64,000 nucleotides of DNA from JASLDZ01 sp965199975 (GTDB lineage Bacteria; Pseudomonadota; Alphaproteobacteria; Caulobacterales; Caulobacteraceae), in NCBI GenBank assembly GCA_965199975.1, contig OZ241340.1, positions 1-64,000 on the forward strand, in the 5' to 3' direction. Made by a program: the position numbers and the translations under genes. Within the stretch, counting starts at the first letter, position 1, and each line of letters starts with the position of its first letter. Positions 39,360 through 49,300 of this stretch are shown here, piece after piece. The notes below the pieces were generated by a model. That model worked only from the letters and a program-made list of their open reading frames with translations. It did not search any database and was not told where the DNA came from.

Positions 39360-41177
39360 ATGTCGGAACGCGAGATCGTGCTCATCTCGGGCATGCACCG
39401 CAGCGGCACCTCGGCGCTGGCGCGGGTGGTCGACCTCCTGGGCGCCACCCTGCCCGAGCCGCTGGTGCCCCCTTCGCTCGGCAACGAGCTCGGGCATTGG
39501 GAGCCTGCCGAGGTCGTGGAGATGAACGACCGGGCGCTCCTCGCGGCGGGCGCGGATGTGAACGGGCTGCACGCCCTCTCGCCCGAGTGGGCGCAGTCGC
39601 CGGCCGCCGACGCCTTCGTCGAGGAGATCGGCGCCTACCTCGTGCGCGTCGCCCCACCAGGCGCGCGGATCGCCATCAAGGATCCCCGGATCGCGCTCCT
39701 GACCCCCTACTGGCGGGCGGGGGTGGAGCGCGCCGGCGCACGCCCGCGGTTCGTGCTGGCGTTCCGCGATCCGTGGGAGGTGGCGCGCTCGCTCAGCACC
39801 CGCCAGCTGCAGCACTTCCCTGACGAAATCTGGCCGCACGGCCGCGTGATCGCGCTGTGGCTCAAGCACCACCTGGAGATGGAGCGGGCCACGCGCGGCG
39901 TCGCACGCAGCTTCGTCGGCTACGCGGACATGCTGGGCGACTGGCGGGCGCAGGCGCGGCGCATGTTCGACCAGCTCGACCTGGGCTGGATCGAGCCCGA
40001 CCGCGCGACCACCGAGGAGATCGACGCCTTCGTGCGCCCCGACGCGCGGCGCCAACGCCGCGCCCGTGGCGACCGCGAGCCCAGGCTGGCGGCGGAGGTG
40101 CTTGCGCTCCTGCGCGCGCGCCGTACGGACCGGGACGGCGGCGCCGAAGCTTTCGACGCCGCGACGTCGGTGTTCGACGCCTCGCTCGATCTCCTGGGCG
40201 ACTACCTGCGGGCGCTAGAAGCCCGCATCGGGCGCGACGACGAGACGCGCCGTCGCGCCGACGACGCCGAGGCGATGATCGCCGCCCTGCGCGAGGCGGT
40301 CGAACGCGCCGAACTGGCCGCTGTCGCGCGGCTGGCCGCCTTCACCCCGCCCGGAGCCGAGGCGACGCCCGCGGACGCCGACCCCGAGCTCGAGCGCAGC
40401 CACGCCGCGCTCAAGCTCGCCCACCGCCGCACCGCCGCCGCCCTGCGCACTGGCCGCGCCGCGTGGGACGCCGAGCGCGCCCGCCTGCTCGCCGCTGCGC
40501 AGGACGCGGACGCGCGCGCCGACGAGGCCGAGCGCGACGCCGCGACGGCCCGCGGCACCGGGCTCGCCACCGCGACCGCGGAAGCCCGCGCCGAAGCCGA
40601 ACGGGCGAGCCGCATGGCCGCTGCAGCCTGGGACGCCGAGCGCGAACGCCTCGCCGCGGCCGCCGTCGAAGCCCGAGAAGAGTCGGAACGCGCGCGACGC
40701 GTCGCCGCTGAGGGTTGGGACGCCGAGCGAGATCGCCTCGAGGTCGAACTGACGGGGCTGCGTAGGGCCGCCACCTCCGCCGCGCGGGACGCCGACGCCG
40801 AGCGCGAGACAGAGCGCGCCCGCTGCAAAGCGCTCGACGACGCCATCGACCGGCTGGCCAGCGAGGTCGCGGACCATCGCGCCGCCTACGAGGCGCTCCG
40901 TGAAGAGGCGACGCAAAGTCGCGCTCAGGCGGACCAGGCCCGCACGGAGGCTGCATCCGAGAAACGCCTCCGCGAGGGCGAACAGGCGCGCGCCGACGCG
41001 GCGAACGACCACGCCGACGCCCTCGCCGGCGAGATGACCGCGCGCGACGCGCGGCTGGGCGAGTCGGCGAACGCCCTGGCCGCCGCTCGCGCCGAGGCCG
41101 AGGCGTTGCGGCGCTCCAGCAGCTGGCGCCTCACCCGCCCGTTCCGCTCCATCGCCTTCCGGGTGCGGCGGCTGTGA
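39360..41177 (+). CDS. Sulfotransferase-family protein with long coiled-coil tail
   Basis: This 605-residue protein has an N-terminal sulfotransferase-like domain: P-loop ISGMHRSGTSAL (residues 10-20, the PAPS 5'-phosphosulfate site) and FRDPWEVARSLS (about 135-146, the 3'-phosphate site). From about residue 285 to 585 it is Ala/Arg/Glu-rich heptad sequence, an evident coiled coil. It ends SSSWRLTRPFRSIAF, an ending seen in many polysaccharide glycosyltransferases. ATG at 39360 follows AGGG; the frame is open further upstream. It overlaps the next gene as GTGA. Sulfation of the polymer is possible but not proven. Confidence 0.85.
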   Translation: MSEREIVLISGMHRSGTSALARVVDLLGATLPEPLVPPSLGNELGHWEPAEVVEMNDRALLAAGADVNGLHALSPEWAQSPAADAFVEEIGAYLVRVAPPGARIAIKDPRIALLTPYWRAGVERAGARPRFVLAFRDPWEVARSLSTRQLQHFPDEIWPHGRVIALWLKHHLEMERATRGVARSFVGYADMLGDWRAQARRMFDQLDLGWIEPDRATTEEIDAFVRPDARRQRRARGDREPRLAAEVLALLRARRTDRDGGAEAFDAATSVFDASLDLLGDYLRALEARIGRDDETRRRADDAEAMIAALREAVERAELAAVARLAAFTPPGAEATPADADPELERSHAALKLAHRRTAAALRTGRAAWDAERARLLAAAQDADARADEAERDAATARGTGLATATAEARAEAERASRMAAAAWDAERERLAAAAVEAREESERARRVAAEGWDAERDRLEVELTGLRRAATSAARDADAERETERARCKALDDAIDRLASEVADHRAAYEALREEATQSRAQADQARTEAASEKRLREGEQARADAANDHADALAGEMTARDARLGESANALAAARAEAEALRRSSSWRLTRPFRSIAFRVRRL

Positions 41178-42445
41178 ACGCGGCGCAGGCGGCCGACCCC
41201 GAAACCCGCGTGCGCCGACGGTTGCTGGCGGCCGCCCCCTTGCTGGCCGGCTTCGACCCCGACGACTACCGCGGACTTAACGCCGACCTGGCCGAGGTCG
41301 ACCCCTGGGAGCACTTCGTCGACTTCGGCGCCTGGGAGGGGCGCGCCGCCACCACGCCGGAGCGCCTCACCGCCCGGCTCGCCCGGGCCGCCGCCCTGGC
41401 CCCCCGCCCTGATCCCAGCTGGAGTCAGGCCGATCTGGCCGACGGTTTCCGCCTGGCCGCCGACCTGCAGGCGGCCATCCATCTTCCTAGAGCCGCCTCG
41501 GCCCAGACCCGCGCGCTCGCCGAGCGCCTCTCCGACCTGCTCGCCGACGTCGGGGCCGGCGTGCGCGTGCTGGAAGGGCCGCCGTCCGGCGCCGGCGGCG
41601 CGGAGGCGCGGCTCGTGCTCGACCCCGTGGGCCTGTTCGGCGGCGGGCGCCCGCAGGGCGAGGCGCTGGAGGCGTTGGAGGTCTCGGTGGTCGCCTTCAC
41701 AGACGCCGCGGGCGACGCCGGCTTCGCCGCCACCCTGCCCTACGCCCTGGCCGCCCGCGGCGTAGCGTGCCGCGAGGGCTCGGCCTACGCCCTCATCGCC
41801 CACGCGGGTCGCCCGGCCGTGTGGCTGGGCGCGCCGCCACGCGATCCGGCCGCCGCCGCCGCCCCGCCGGATCACCCGCTGATCGCCGGACTCTCCCGCG
41901 TCGCCCGCGCCGCTCCCTCGGGCCTGCCCCTGGCCGAGCGTCCCATCGACTTGGCCGCGCTGGAGGACGCCACCTTCGCCCGCACCTCCGCCTGGGAGCG
42001 CATGGCCGACGGCCTCGCCGACTCCGACCTGGCGCTGGTGGTCCGCCGCCCGGCCGACGCCGACGCCCACCTGCCGCACGAGGCCGCGGCGCGCGCCTTC
42101 GTCTACGCCCGCAGCAAGCTCGTGCTGCACCTGCACGCCGCCGCCCCCGCCGCCCCGCGCGACGCCGTGCTGGCCGAGACGGCCGACGCGGGCGCAGCCC
42201 TCGTGTGCGAGCCCTCCCCCGCCCACCTGCTGGCGCGGCCCGGCGTGGCGTTGCGGGAGACGAGCGCGCGTCGCGCCCCCGCCCTGGCGCGCCATCTGGC
42301 CGCCGATCCGCAAGGCCTGGCCGAGGCGGCCGCGTGCGCGCAGGCCCTGCGCGCCACCCTGGCCCGCGCCTTCGCGCCCGACCGCACGGCGCTGGCCCTG
42401 GTGCGGCTCCTCGCCTCCGCGCCGCCCGAGCGAAGCCGCCCGTGA
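41174..42445 (+). CDS. Polysaccharide-locus protein with FD..Y..LN.D...EGR motif, function unknown
   Basis: This 423-residue protein starts with GTG overlapping the previous stop. Residues about 27-57 (FDPDDYRGLNADLAEVDPWEHFVDFGAWEGR) match a module that also occurs in the proteins encoded at 44240-45262 and 45333-46325. The remainder is Ala/Arg-rich with weak alternation of hydrophobic strands (LEVSVVAFTD; GAALVCEPSPAHLL), which may be a diverged GT-B fold, but no catalytic motif could be assigned. It is coupled by GTGA to the GT2 gene that follows. Confidence 0.7.
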   Translation: MNAAQAADPETRVRRRLLAAAPLLAGFDPDDYRGLNADLAEVDPWEHFVDFGAWEGRAATTPERLTARLARAAALAPRPDPSWSQADLADGFRLAADLQAAIHLPRAASAQTRALAERLSDLLADVGAGVRVLEGPPSGAGGAEARLVLDPVGLFGGGRPQGEALEALEVSVVAFTDAAGDAGFAATLPYALAARGVACREGSAYALIAHAGRPAVWLGAPPRDPAAAAAPPDHPLIAGLSRVARAAPSGLPLAERPIDLAALEDATFARTSAWERMADGLADSDLALVVRRPADADAHLPHEAAARAFVYARSKLVLHLHAAAPAAPRDAVLAETADAGAALVCEPSPAHLLARPGVALRETSARRAPALARHLAADPQGLAEAAACAQALRATLARAFAPDRTALALVRLLASAPPERSRP

Positions 42446-43209
42446 GCGCCGCCGAGCCCCTCGTCCTGCTCGACCGCGCCCGCCCGCCCGGCCCGGAGGC
42501 GGCGGGCGCGGCGCTGGTCACCGTGGCGATCAGCGTGTTCGACTACGCGCAGGAGGTGGCCGCCGCGCTCGACGCCGTCGCCGCCCAGACCCACCCGCGC
42601 CTGGAGCTGATCGCGGTGGACGACGCCTCGCGCGACGCCTCGCCCCAGGTGGTTCGCGCCTGGATGGAGGCCCACGCCGAGCGCTTCGAGCGCGTGCGCC
42701 TGCTGCGCCACCCCGCCAACCGGGGCCTCTCGGCCGCCCGCAACCTCGCCTTCGCGGGGGCGCAGGGCGAGGCGGTGATGGTGCTCGACGCCGACAACGC
42801 CCTGCGCCCCCCCGCCATTGCGCGCCTGCTGGAGGCGCTGCAGGACTCGGGCGCGGCCTGCGCCTATTCGCAGATCACCTTCTTCGGCGCGGGCACCGGC
42901 CTGGGCGTGGCCGACGTCTGGCGGCGGGACGGCTTCAAGCGCGACAACTACGTGGACGCCATGGCGCTCGTCTCGCGCGACGCCTGGCGGGCTGTGGGCG
43001 GCTACGCCGACATCGACTACGGCTGGGAGGACTACGACTTCTGGTGCAAGCTGGTGGAGGCGGGCCTCGAGGGCGTCTACGTGCCGGAGCTGCTGTGCCG
43101 CTACCACGTGCGCACGACCTCGATGCTGCGCACCGACACCACGGCGGAGCGCGCGCGCCTAGTGCACGGGATGATGGCGCGGCATCCTTGGCTGGCTTTG
43201 CAGCTGTGA
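42442..43209 (+). CDS. Glycosyltransferase family 2
   Basis: This 255-residue GT-A enzyme contains VTVAISVFDYAQEVAAALDAVAAQTH, the donor-site VDDASRDAS, the metal-binding MVLDADNALRP (DxD-like), and GGYADIDYGWEDYDFWCKLVEAGL with the ED catalytic pair. GTG at 42442 overlaps the previous stop. It is the last gene of the GC-rich run; immediately after its stop the composition becomes AT-rich. Sugar specificity cannot be predicted. Confidence 0.9.
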   Translation: MSAAEPLVLLDRARPPGPEAAGAALVTVAISVFDYAQEVAAALDAVAAQTHPRLELIAVDDASRDASPQVVRAWMEAHAERFERVRLLRHPANRGLSAARNLAFAGAQGEAVMVLDADNALRPPAIARLLEALQDSGAACAYSQITFFGAGTGLGVADVWRRDGFKRDNYVDAMALVSRDAWRAVGGYADIDYGWEDYDFWCKLVEAGLEGVYVPELLCRYHVRTTSMLRTDTTAERARLVHGMMARHPWLALQL

Positions 43210-43237
43210 TAGGCTAGATTTCTTTGGGGCCTTTATC

Positions 43238-44245
43238 GTGTTTGACCTGATAGGTGAGAATGTTGTTAGCAACAGTGGCTTTGTGGCTGCGATTCAACAT
43301 GCCCCGCTAGGCAATGCCCTCTCGACGATGTCCAACATGTACGAACTGGCCGGTCGAGCAAACATCGTCACCGCTTATCCAGACTTGTTACGGACGAGCG
43401 CCAGAAGCCTGTGCAGGTTTGCTACTCTGCCATCATTTATTCTAAATGGGCCGCCGACAAACATCGACCTTCCCGCTCTCAACAGATATGTTGACAATTT
43501 CGCTTCCTGGGTTGGTCCAAGCGGTGCAATGTCCGGGCTTTCCGGCGCGCTGAGAACTCCTGATAGACTAGATGAGTTAAGGAATGTCAGAAAGTCGATT
43601 ATCGCAGTAGCCGTTCCTCAACATTTTGACAAGCTCTCTCGCTTCGAGTCCATTTTGAAGCGACTTTGCGTAAGAGGAAATGGAGTTTTCCTAAGCGGCG
43701 CTTATTGGTTACAGTATTTCGCCTCAGATGGCCCACCGCAAAGCGGCCTTCGCGAGAAGCTAGAAATTACCCACAATGATATGACGCTCGGAGAACGCAA
43801 GCTAGATTCAGGGGCTTACAACGTCGGCGTTCATCTAAGATTGGCTGACGACTATAAGAATTGGCACGGCGGCAGTTATCACTTTAGCATTGAAGATTAT
43901 GCAGAGGTGATGCGTTCCATTGGAAGAGCACGTCCCGATGCCGTGATTCATCTTTTTTCCGACCGAAATGTTCTAAGAAGTTATTTTCCTACCGATCTCA
44001 ACGTGGATTGTCAGCCTAACGCGACTGTCGACAATGATTTTGTCAATCTCGGCCGATGCAATGTCGTTGTTGGGCCACCGAGCACCTTCGCCACATGGTC
44101 GTCGTTCTTAGGCTCGAGAAGACGAATTGTCCTTACGCAGAGCTTGATCAGCGAAATCAAACGAGGAGCAAATGTCTTCGATTTGCAAGTGCGCGTAGAT
44201 CGGCCCACCTTTAGCTACGCGCCAGGCGTTGACGGACCTCTATAG
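43238..44245 (+). CDS. GT11-like (fucosyltransferase-type) glycosyltransferase in AT-rich insert
   Basis: This 335-residue protein is encoded in clearly AT-richer DNA than its left neighbour. The segment YNVGVHLRLADDYKNWHGG...YHFSIEDY resembles the HxRxxDY donor-site motif of alpha-1,2-fucosyltransferase-type GT-B enzymes. NLGRCNVVVGPPSTFATWSSFLGSRRR matches the C-terminal motif in which such enzymes bind GDP-sugar. GDP-6-deoxyhexose made by Gmd/Rmd nearby would be a plausible donor. Start is GTG at 43238. The fine family is not certain. Confidence 0.7.
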   Translation: MFDLIGENVVSNSGFVAAIQHAPLGNALSTMSNMYELAGRANIVTAYPDLLRTSARSLCRFATLPSFILNGPPTNIDLPALNRYVDNFASWVGPSGAMSGLSGALRTPDRLDELRNVRKSIIAVAVPQHFDKLSRFESILKRLCVRGNGVFLSGAYWLQYFASDGPPQSGLREKLEITHNDMTLGERKLDSGAYNVGVHLRLADDYKNWHGGSYHFSIEDYAEVMRSIGRARPDAVIHLFSDRNVLRSYFPTDLNVDCQPNATVDNDFVNLGRCNVVVGPPSTFATWSSFLGSRRRIVLTQSLISEIKRGANVFDLQVRVDRPTFSYAPGVDGPL

Positions 44246-45262
44246 GTTTGGATCACATTTAGTTTCGTCAGTGGCCGTGAAGCCGTTCAATACGACATCG
44301 TTCCAACTTCTTGTAATCGCTTCACGGCTGTCGTCTAACTGCATGTGAACCATAAACTCAATCGCATACTTTTCGGTGTCAATTAAATGCGCGCACCTGA
44401 AGGGGACCAAGCCAAGCTCAGCGAGTTCGGACAGCGCTTGCATAAACGACGTTGGGGTGAACACCCAACAGTGAGTGTCGTGATAATTTCCATTTAGCTC
44501 GGCATCTTGAGCTAAGTGGAACCCATGTTCAAATGAACTTGCCGGCCGGCAAGAAGAAATAGAAACTGCATTGTCCCAAATAGAACGGCTATCTACAAGC
44601 CTGCTGAGAGTGTGATATTCAATGATCGTGCGCGCCGGAGGACGACGACGACGCTCAACGTACGAGGCGAGAATATCGTATGATCTAGATTCAGCCCTTA
44701 GAACGTCAAAAGTGTAGCGCCGATCAGGAACCACGAGCCTTAGCTCACCTCCTGGCTTCAAAATAGAAGCAATTTCGCTTAGCCAAGTTACCAAGTCTGG
44801 GACATGCTCTACCACGTGAGACGCAACAACGTAATCAAATCTCCGGCCACTAACACATTCTGTTAAGCTCTGCTCACCCCAGATGCCGTCTACACTAACT
44901 ATTTTATGCTTAAGCACCGATGGCTCGTCTTTATATTTCAGGCGCGACTCTTCTGCGGTTGCAAAGTCTATGTAAAATATCTCACCCTCGTCCTTCGTAA
45001 CAGCTGGTTTATCTAGAGCGCCAATTTCGACACCTGTAGTCACAGCCGGGTCAATCCCTGCCAACAGCTTATCCCTCCTTGAGATCGGCTGGCTGTCAAG
45101 CGTATCTAAAAGCCTCGGTTTCGCCCTAGGCCCCCCCCTGATGCTACGTCCTTCCAGCTCTCCAAATGCTTTGTAATGCTGCTCTCCCGACACAAAGTGT
45201 CCTTGCTCCACTGCGAGGGCCACATCTGGGTTTTCGAAGAGGTAAGATGTCTCATCAAACAA
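44240..45262 (-). CDS. SAM-dependent methyltransferase with N-terminal NPDV...EGR module
   Basis: This 340-residue protein is assigned a TTG start at 45262 because GGAGG lies seven bases upstream and translation then begins FDETSYLFENPDVA, the module start. The frame is open to 45412, but that overlaps the upstream gene. The module (FDETSY..ENPDV...HYKAFGELEGR) is followed by a class I methyltransferase: TGVEIGALDKPAV, FDYVVASHVVEHVPDLVTWL, LKPGGELRLVVPDRRYTFD. It sits in the AT-rich insert and probably methylates a sugar. Confidence 0.85.
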   Translation of the reverse strand: MFDETSYLFENPDVALAVEQGHFVSGEQHYKAFGELEGRSIRGGPRAKPRLLDTLDSQPISRRDKLLAGIDPAVTTGVEIGALDKPAVTKDEGEIFYIDFATAEESRLKYKDEPSVLKHKIVSVDGIWGEQSLTECVSGRRFDYVVASHVVEHVPDLVTWLSEIASILKPGGELRLVVPDRRYTFDVLRAESRSYDILASYVERRRRPPARTIIEYHTLSRLVDSRSIWDNAVSISSCRPASSFEHGFHLAQDAELNGNYHDTHCWVFTPTSFMQALSELAELGLVPFRCAHLIDTEKYAIEFMVHMQLDDSREAITRSWNDVVLNGFTATDETKCDPNL

Positions 45263-45332
45263 CGCATTTCCTCCGCTAATGCACGTTCCAAAAACAACGT
45301 AAACATTCACTTTGTATGGGCACTCTTTAGCC

Positions 45333-46325
45333 TCAAGGCACAAGCCGGCGGTTTTCAAAAATCCCAATGTTGAAATAGTGGTGAACAGCAGACAGGCTCG
45401 AATTAGCAACATCGGGGTTTGCTGTTAGGTATGCCTCAGCGTCAAACGCCTCAACAGACACTTTATAAGGAAGCTCTGCGGCGAGATGCCTCTGACCTCG
45501 ATTCTTTTCATCTAGAAGACTCGCAAAATCATGATCCACTACTCGGGAGATAAGCTCCTTGACCTTATCACTATACTGCATTGCGTAGCCATCAAAAACC
45601 TCATTGCGATCGTAAGTCTCGAAGTCACGTACCGAACGTGTTGTCCCATCTTGATGTCCACGCACCATCTTTTCACCCCAATCTTCCTGAGATTTGACAA
45701 AGTAATGGTTCACGTGAGCAAATTCCACAGCTCCAACTTCAAATGAAATACCATCTTCCTTCCACCGAACAGAACACCCATCTGCGTGGACGTAAGGCAA
45801 CCTAGTAGCAAACGCGTGCGGATTGCTCATCCCAACAACTACGTCTGGACGCACGATACTTTTGACATGCTTATTTGCGGAGAAATTCCTTTCAGCTCTT
45901 CGAAAGAATGCGGAAGTCAACAAGCCTTCTGCTTTGAACTTCCGACCAGAGGAACCAAACACTAGCCAGGGAAGTGCGATTGCAGCATGAGCGTCCAGCC
46001 TTTTCAGCAGCGAGGTCACATGGAAATCCCTCTGGGGGACCAGGAACTCGTCGCCGTCCAAAAAGGCAATCCAATCAAAACTATGCCGATAAATCTCTAA
46101 CGCATGCTCATACGCAGTTAGTTGGAAGCGGGGAGACGTGTCGGGCCATTCGATCACTTGCACTGGAAGGCTTTTACCTGCTTGCCGAGCCAATTGTGCA
46201 GTGCTGTCTGTAGAGCGATTGTCAAACAACAAAACCTGATCGAAGCCAATCGCGAGATGATATGCAATCCACTCCAGAATCGATGCGCTTTCATTTCTAA
46301 CGACAGCACATACAGCGGCGGTCAC
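45333..46325 (-). CDS. GT92/GT2-like glycosyltransferase with C-terminal NPDV module
   Basis: This 330-residue protein opens with VCAVVRNESASILEWIAYHLAIGFDQVLLFDNRSTDST and has WIAFLDGDEFLVP (DxDE metal site), the pattern of the GT92/DUF23-like family. The C-terminal 35 residues (FDAEAYLTANPDVANS...HHYFNIGIFENRRL) form the same accessory module found at the N-terminus of the neighbouring methyltransferase. Start GTG at 46325. AT-rich composition as in its neighbour, with a 70-base gap to the methyltransferase start. Sugar unknown. Confidence 0.85.
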   Translation of the reverse strand: MTAAVCAVVRNESASILEWIAYHLAIGFDQVLLFDNRSTDSTAQLARQAGKSLPVQVIEWPDTSPRFQLTAYEHALEIYRHSFDWIAFLDGDEFLVPQRDFHVTSLLKRLDAHAAIALPWLVFGSSGRKFKAEGLLTSAFFRRAERNFSANKHVKSIVRPDVVVGMSNPHAFATRLPYVHADGCSVRWKEDGISFEVGAVEFAHVNHYFVKSQEDWGEKMVRGHQDGTTRSVRDFETYDRNEVFDGYAMQYSDKVKELISRVVDHDFASLLDEKNRGQRHLAAELPYKVSVEAFDAEAYLTANPDVANSSLSAVHHYFNIGIFENRRLVP

Positions 46326-46356
46326 GCGCCATCCCCGCGAGTAGGTTTCACCTGCA

Positions 46357-49300
46357 TCAGTCTAGCCATAACAACGCGAAGTCTTCAGAGGTAAGCGTCA
46401 GATGCCTTGAGTAAAACGGATCAACCAACAATGCAGAACCCCATTTGTCCATCATACTTTGTATTTCACACTGGAACCGCGCCACCTTCTCCAGGCTGTC
46501 CTCCTGCCCGCGGGATGGGCTCTCGTGGTGGTACATCTCCGCAAAGGGCGTGAACACGTTGCGCCAGCCGGCCTCGCGGACGCGCAGGCAGAAGTCGACG
46601 TCGTTGAAGGCGACGGTCAGGGCCTCGTTAAGGCCGCCCACCTCGTCCCATACCTCGCGCCGCACCAGCAGGCAGGCGCCGGTCACCGCCGAGATGTCGT
46701 GGGCCAGCATCAGCCGGCTGAAATAGCCGGGATGGTCGCGGGGGAAGGTCTTGTGCGAGTGGCCGGCCACTCCGCCTATGCCCAGGATCACCCCGGCGTG
46801 CTGGATGGTGTCGTTGGGGTAGTAGAGCTTGGCGCCGACGCAGCCGATGCGCGGCTGCAGCGCCCAGCCGGCCATCTCGCGCAGCCAGCCGGGGGTGATG
46901 ACCTCGATGTCGTTGTTGAGGAGGCACACGAGCTCGCCGCGGCTCTCGCGCACCGCCGCGTTGTTGATGCGCGAGTAGTTGAAGGGGCCCGCGGCGTCGA
47001 TCACACGGACGCGTTCGTCCTGCGTCAGGCGCGCGAACAGGGCGAAGGTCTCAGGCTCGACCGAGCCGTTGTCGGCGATGAGGATCTCGAAGGCGGGGTA
47101 GTCGGTGTCGGCCAGCACCGAGGAGACGCAGGCGCCCAGGAGGTCGGCGCGGTCGCGGGTGGGGATGATCACGGAGACCAGGGGCGCGGGGTCGGGCACC
47201 TCGTAGCGCACGCGGTAGAACGGCAGGCCGGGCACCATGGCGGCGGTGGCGTCCCAGCCCATGCGCTCCACATGCTCGCGCAGGGCCCTGAGGCCGGCCT
47301 GCACGGCGTAGTCCTTCTCGCCGACGGCCAGCGCGGTGGAGCCCGCCACCGCGCGCCAGTGGTAGAGCACGCGCGGGATGTGGCGCACCGCCGCGGGGGG
47401 CAGGCGCTCCAGCGTGCGCAGGTTGAGGTCGTAGTCCTGGCTGCCCTCGTAGCCCTTGCGCCAGCCGCCCGCGGCGCGGACGTTGGCGGTGCGGTGCACC
47501 GACAGGTGGTTGAGGTAATTCTGCGCGCGCAGGAGCTCGGGCGAGAAGTCGGGCTTGAAGAAGGGCGTGTTGCGCACGCCCTGGTCGTCGAGCTTGTCCT
47601 CGTCGGAGTAGATGAACTGGGCGTCCGGGTGGGCGGCGATCTCGGTGGCCACGGCGAGGAGGGCGTCGGGGGTCAGCACGTCGTCGTGGTCGAGCAGCGC
47701 CACCCACTCGGCCTCCACCAGCTCCAGCGCGCTGTTGGAGGCCTCGGAGATGTGGCCGTTGCGCGGGCGGAAGACGCAGGCGATGCGCGCGTCCTGCGCC
47801 ATGTAGCCCTCCACCATCTCCCGCACATGTGGGCTGGGCGACGCGTCGTCGGCCAGGCACAGCGTCCAGTGCGGATAGACCTGGTTGAGCACGCTCTCGA
47901 TCATCTCGCGCAGCAGGGCCGCGGGGGTGTCGTACAGCGGAACCAGCACGGCGATGGTGGGGGTGGCGGTGAGCGCGGCGAGTTCGGCGGCCCACAGGCG
48001 CTGGGCCTCGTGCGGCGAGGGCTCGAAGGCGGCGATCCAGTCGGCGTAGTCGCGGCCCGAGCCGTGGCCGTGCACGTGCACGGTGAGCCGGCGCGAAAGG
48101 CCGGCGTCGGCCTGGGCGGGGCTGGCCGCGGGGTCGGCGAACAGCTCCTCGGCCGGCAGGGCGGCGAGCAGCGCCTGCAGCTCTGCGGCGAGGACGGGGC
48201 GCGCCGCGATCGAGACGAGCGCCGCCTCCCCCGCCTGGTCGTCGGGGTCCCAGCGCAGGGCCTGCACGCGGGCGGGATGCATGACGAGCGCATGGTGCAG
48301 GCGCCGGCCGCGGGGGGTCAACGCAATGGCGCCCGCGGCGAGGCCCTCGCCGTAGTCGAGGTGGAGCACCCCCGCCGCACGCTTGCGCGCGCCGCCCATG
48401 GCGAAGGCCAGCTCCACAGCCGGTGCGGCCGTCGCCTCTGCGCCGAGACGGAACACGATGTTGGGATCGTCGGAGGTGAAGCGCAGGCCGCCGGGGGCGG
48501 TCTCGATGTCCTTGATCGCCTGCAGCTCGACGTTGCGGCACAGGCGCTGCATCGCCTCGATGGCCCGGGGGCGCTCGGCGGCGGCGATGTCCAACGCGGA
48601 CTGGGCGCGGATGAACTCCACCACCGCCAGGGGCGACCAGGCCAGCGGCCGGGCCGCCAGGGCGCGCGCCACCGCCGGCGCCTCGATCAGCGCGGCCAGC
48701 GCCTGGGAGCGGCGGGCGTAGGGGGCGAGATCCAGGCCGAAGCGTGCGCGGGCCCAGTGCAGGTCGGCGATAGGCAGCGCGTCCTCGTCGGCTGAGAGCC
48801 GCCCGGCGACCACCTCGGCGACGGCGCGCAGGCGGAACTCGTCCGAGGCGACCATGTCCGCGGCGACCTCGGTGAGGGGCTGGCCGACACGGCCAGCGAT
48901 CGCGGCGTCGGACTCCGGCGCACGCTCCAGCACCAGGGCGTAGAGCCGCACCACGTCCTCGCGCCCGACCGGCGCCTGCGTGTGAGCGGCCTCGGAGGGC
49001 GCAGGCGCGAGCACGGGCGGCGGCTGCAGCGCCAGGGCGATGCGCGCGCGACGCAACAGGGCGCGCCAGGACGCGCGGCCTTCCGGGGCGAGGGGCTCCG
49101 CGGTCAGTTGCGCCAGCCAGTCCGCCATCGGCGCATCGGGCGGCGCCGCGAACCGGCCGGCTGCGAAGGGAGCGCCGGCGAGCAGGGGTGCGCGCACGAA
49201 GCTGCGGTGCTCAGCGCTGTCGATCAGGTCGTGGACCATCACCTCCATCGGCTGGCCGCAGCGCGCGGCGATGTCGGCCGCCGCGGCCTCACGCCCCAAG

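Noticed and set aside
45263..45412. An upstream extension of the methyltransferase gene into the preceding glycosyltransferase gene
   Set aside because: It would overlap by 80 bases with no ribosome-binding site, whereas TTG 45262 has GGAGG at ideal spacing and begins the shared module.
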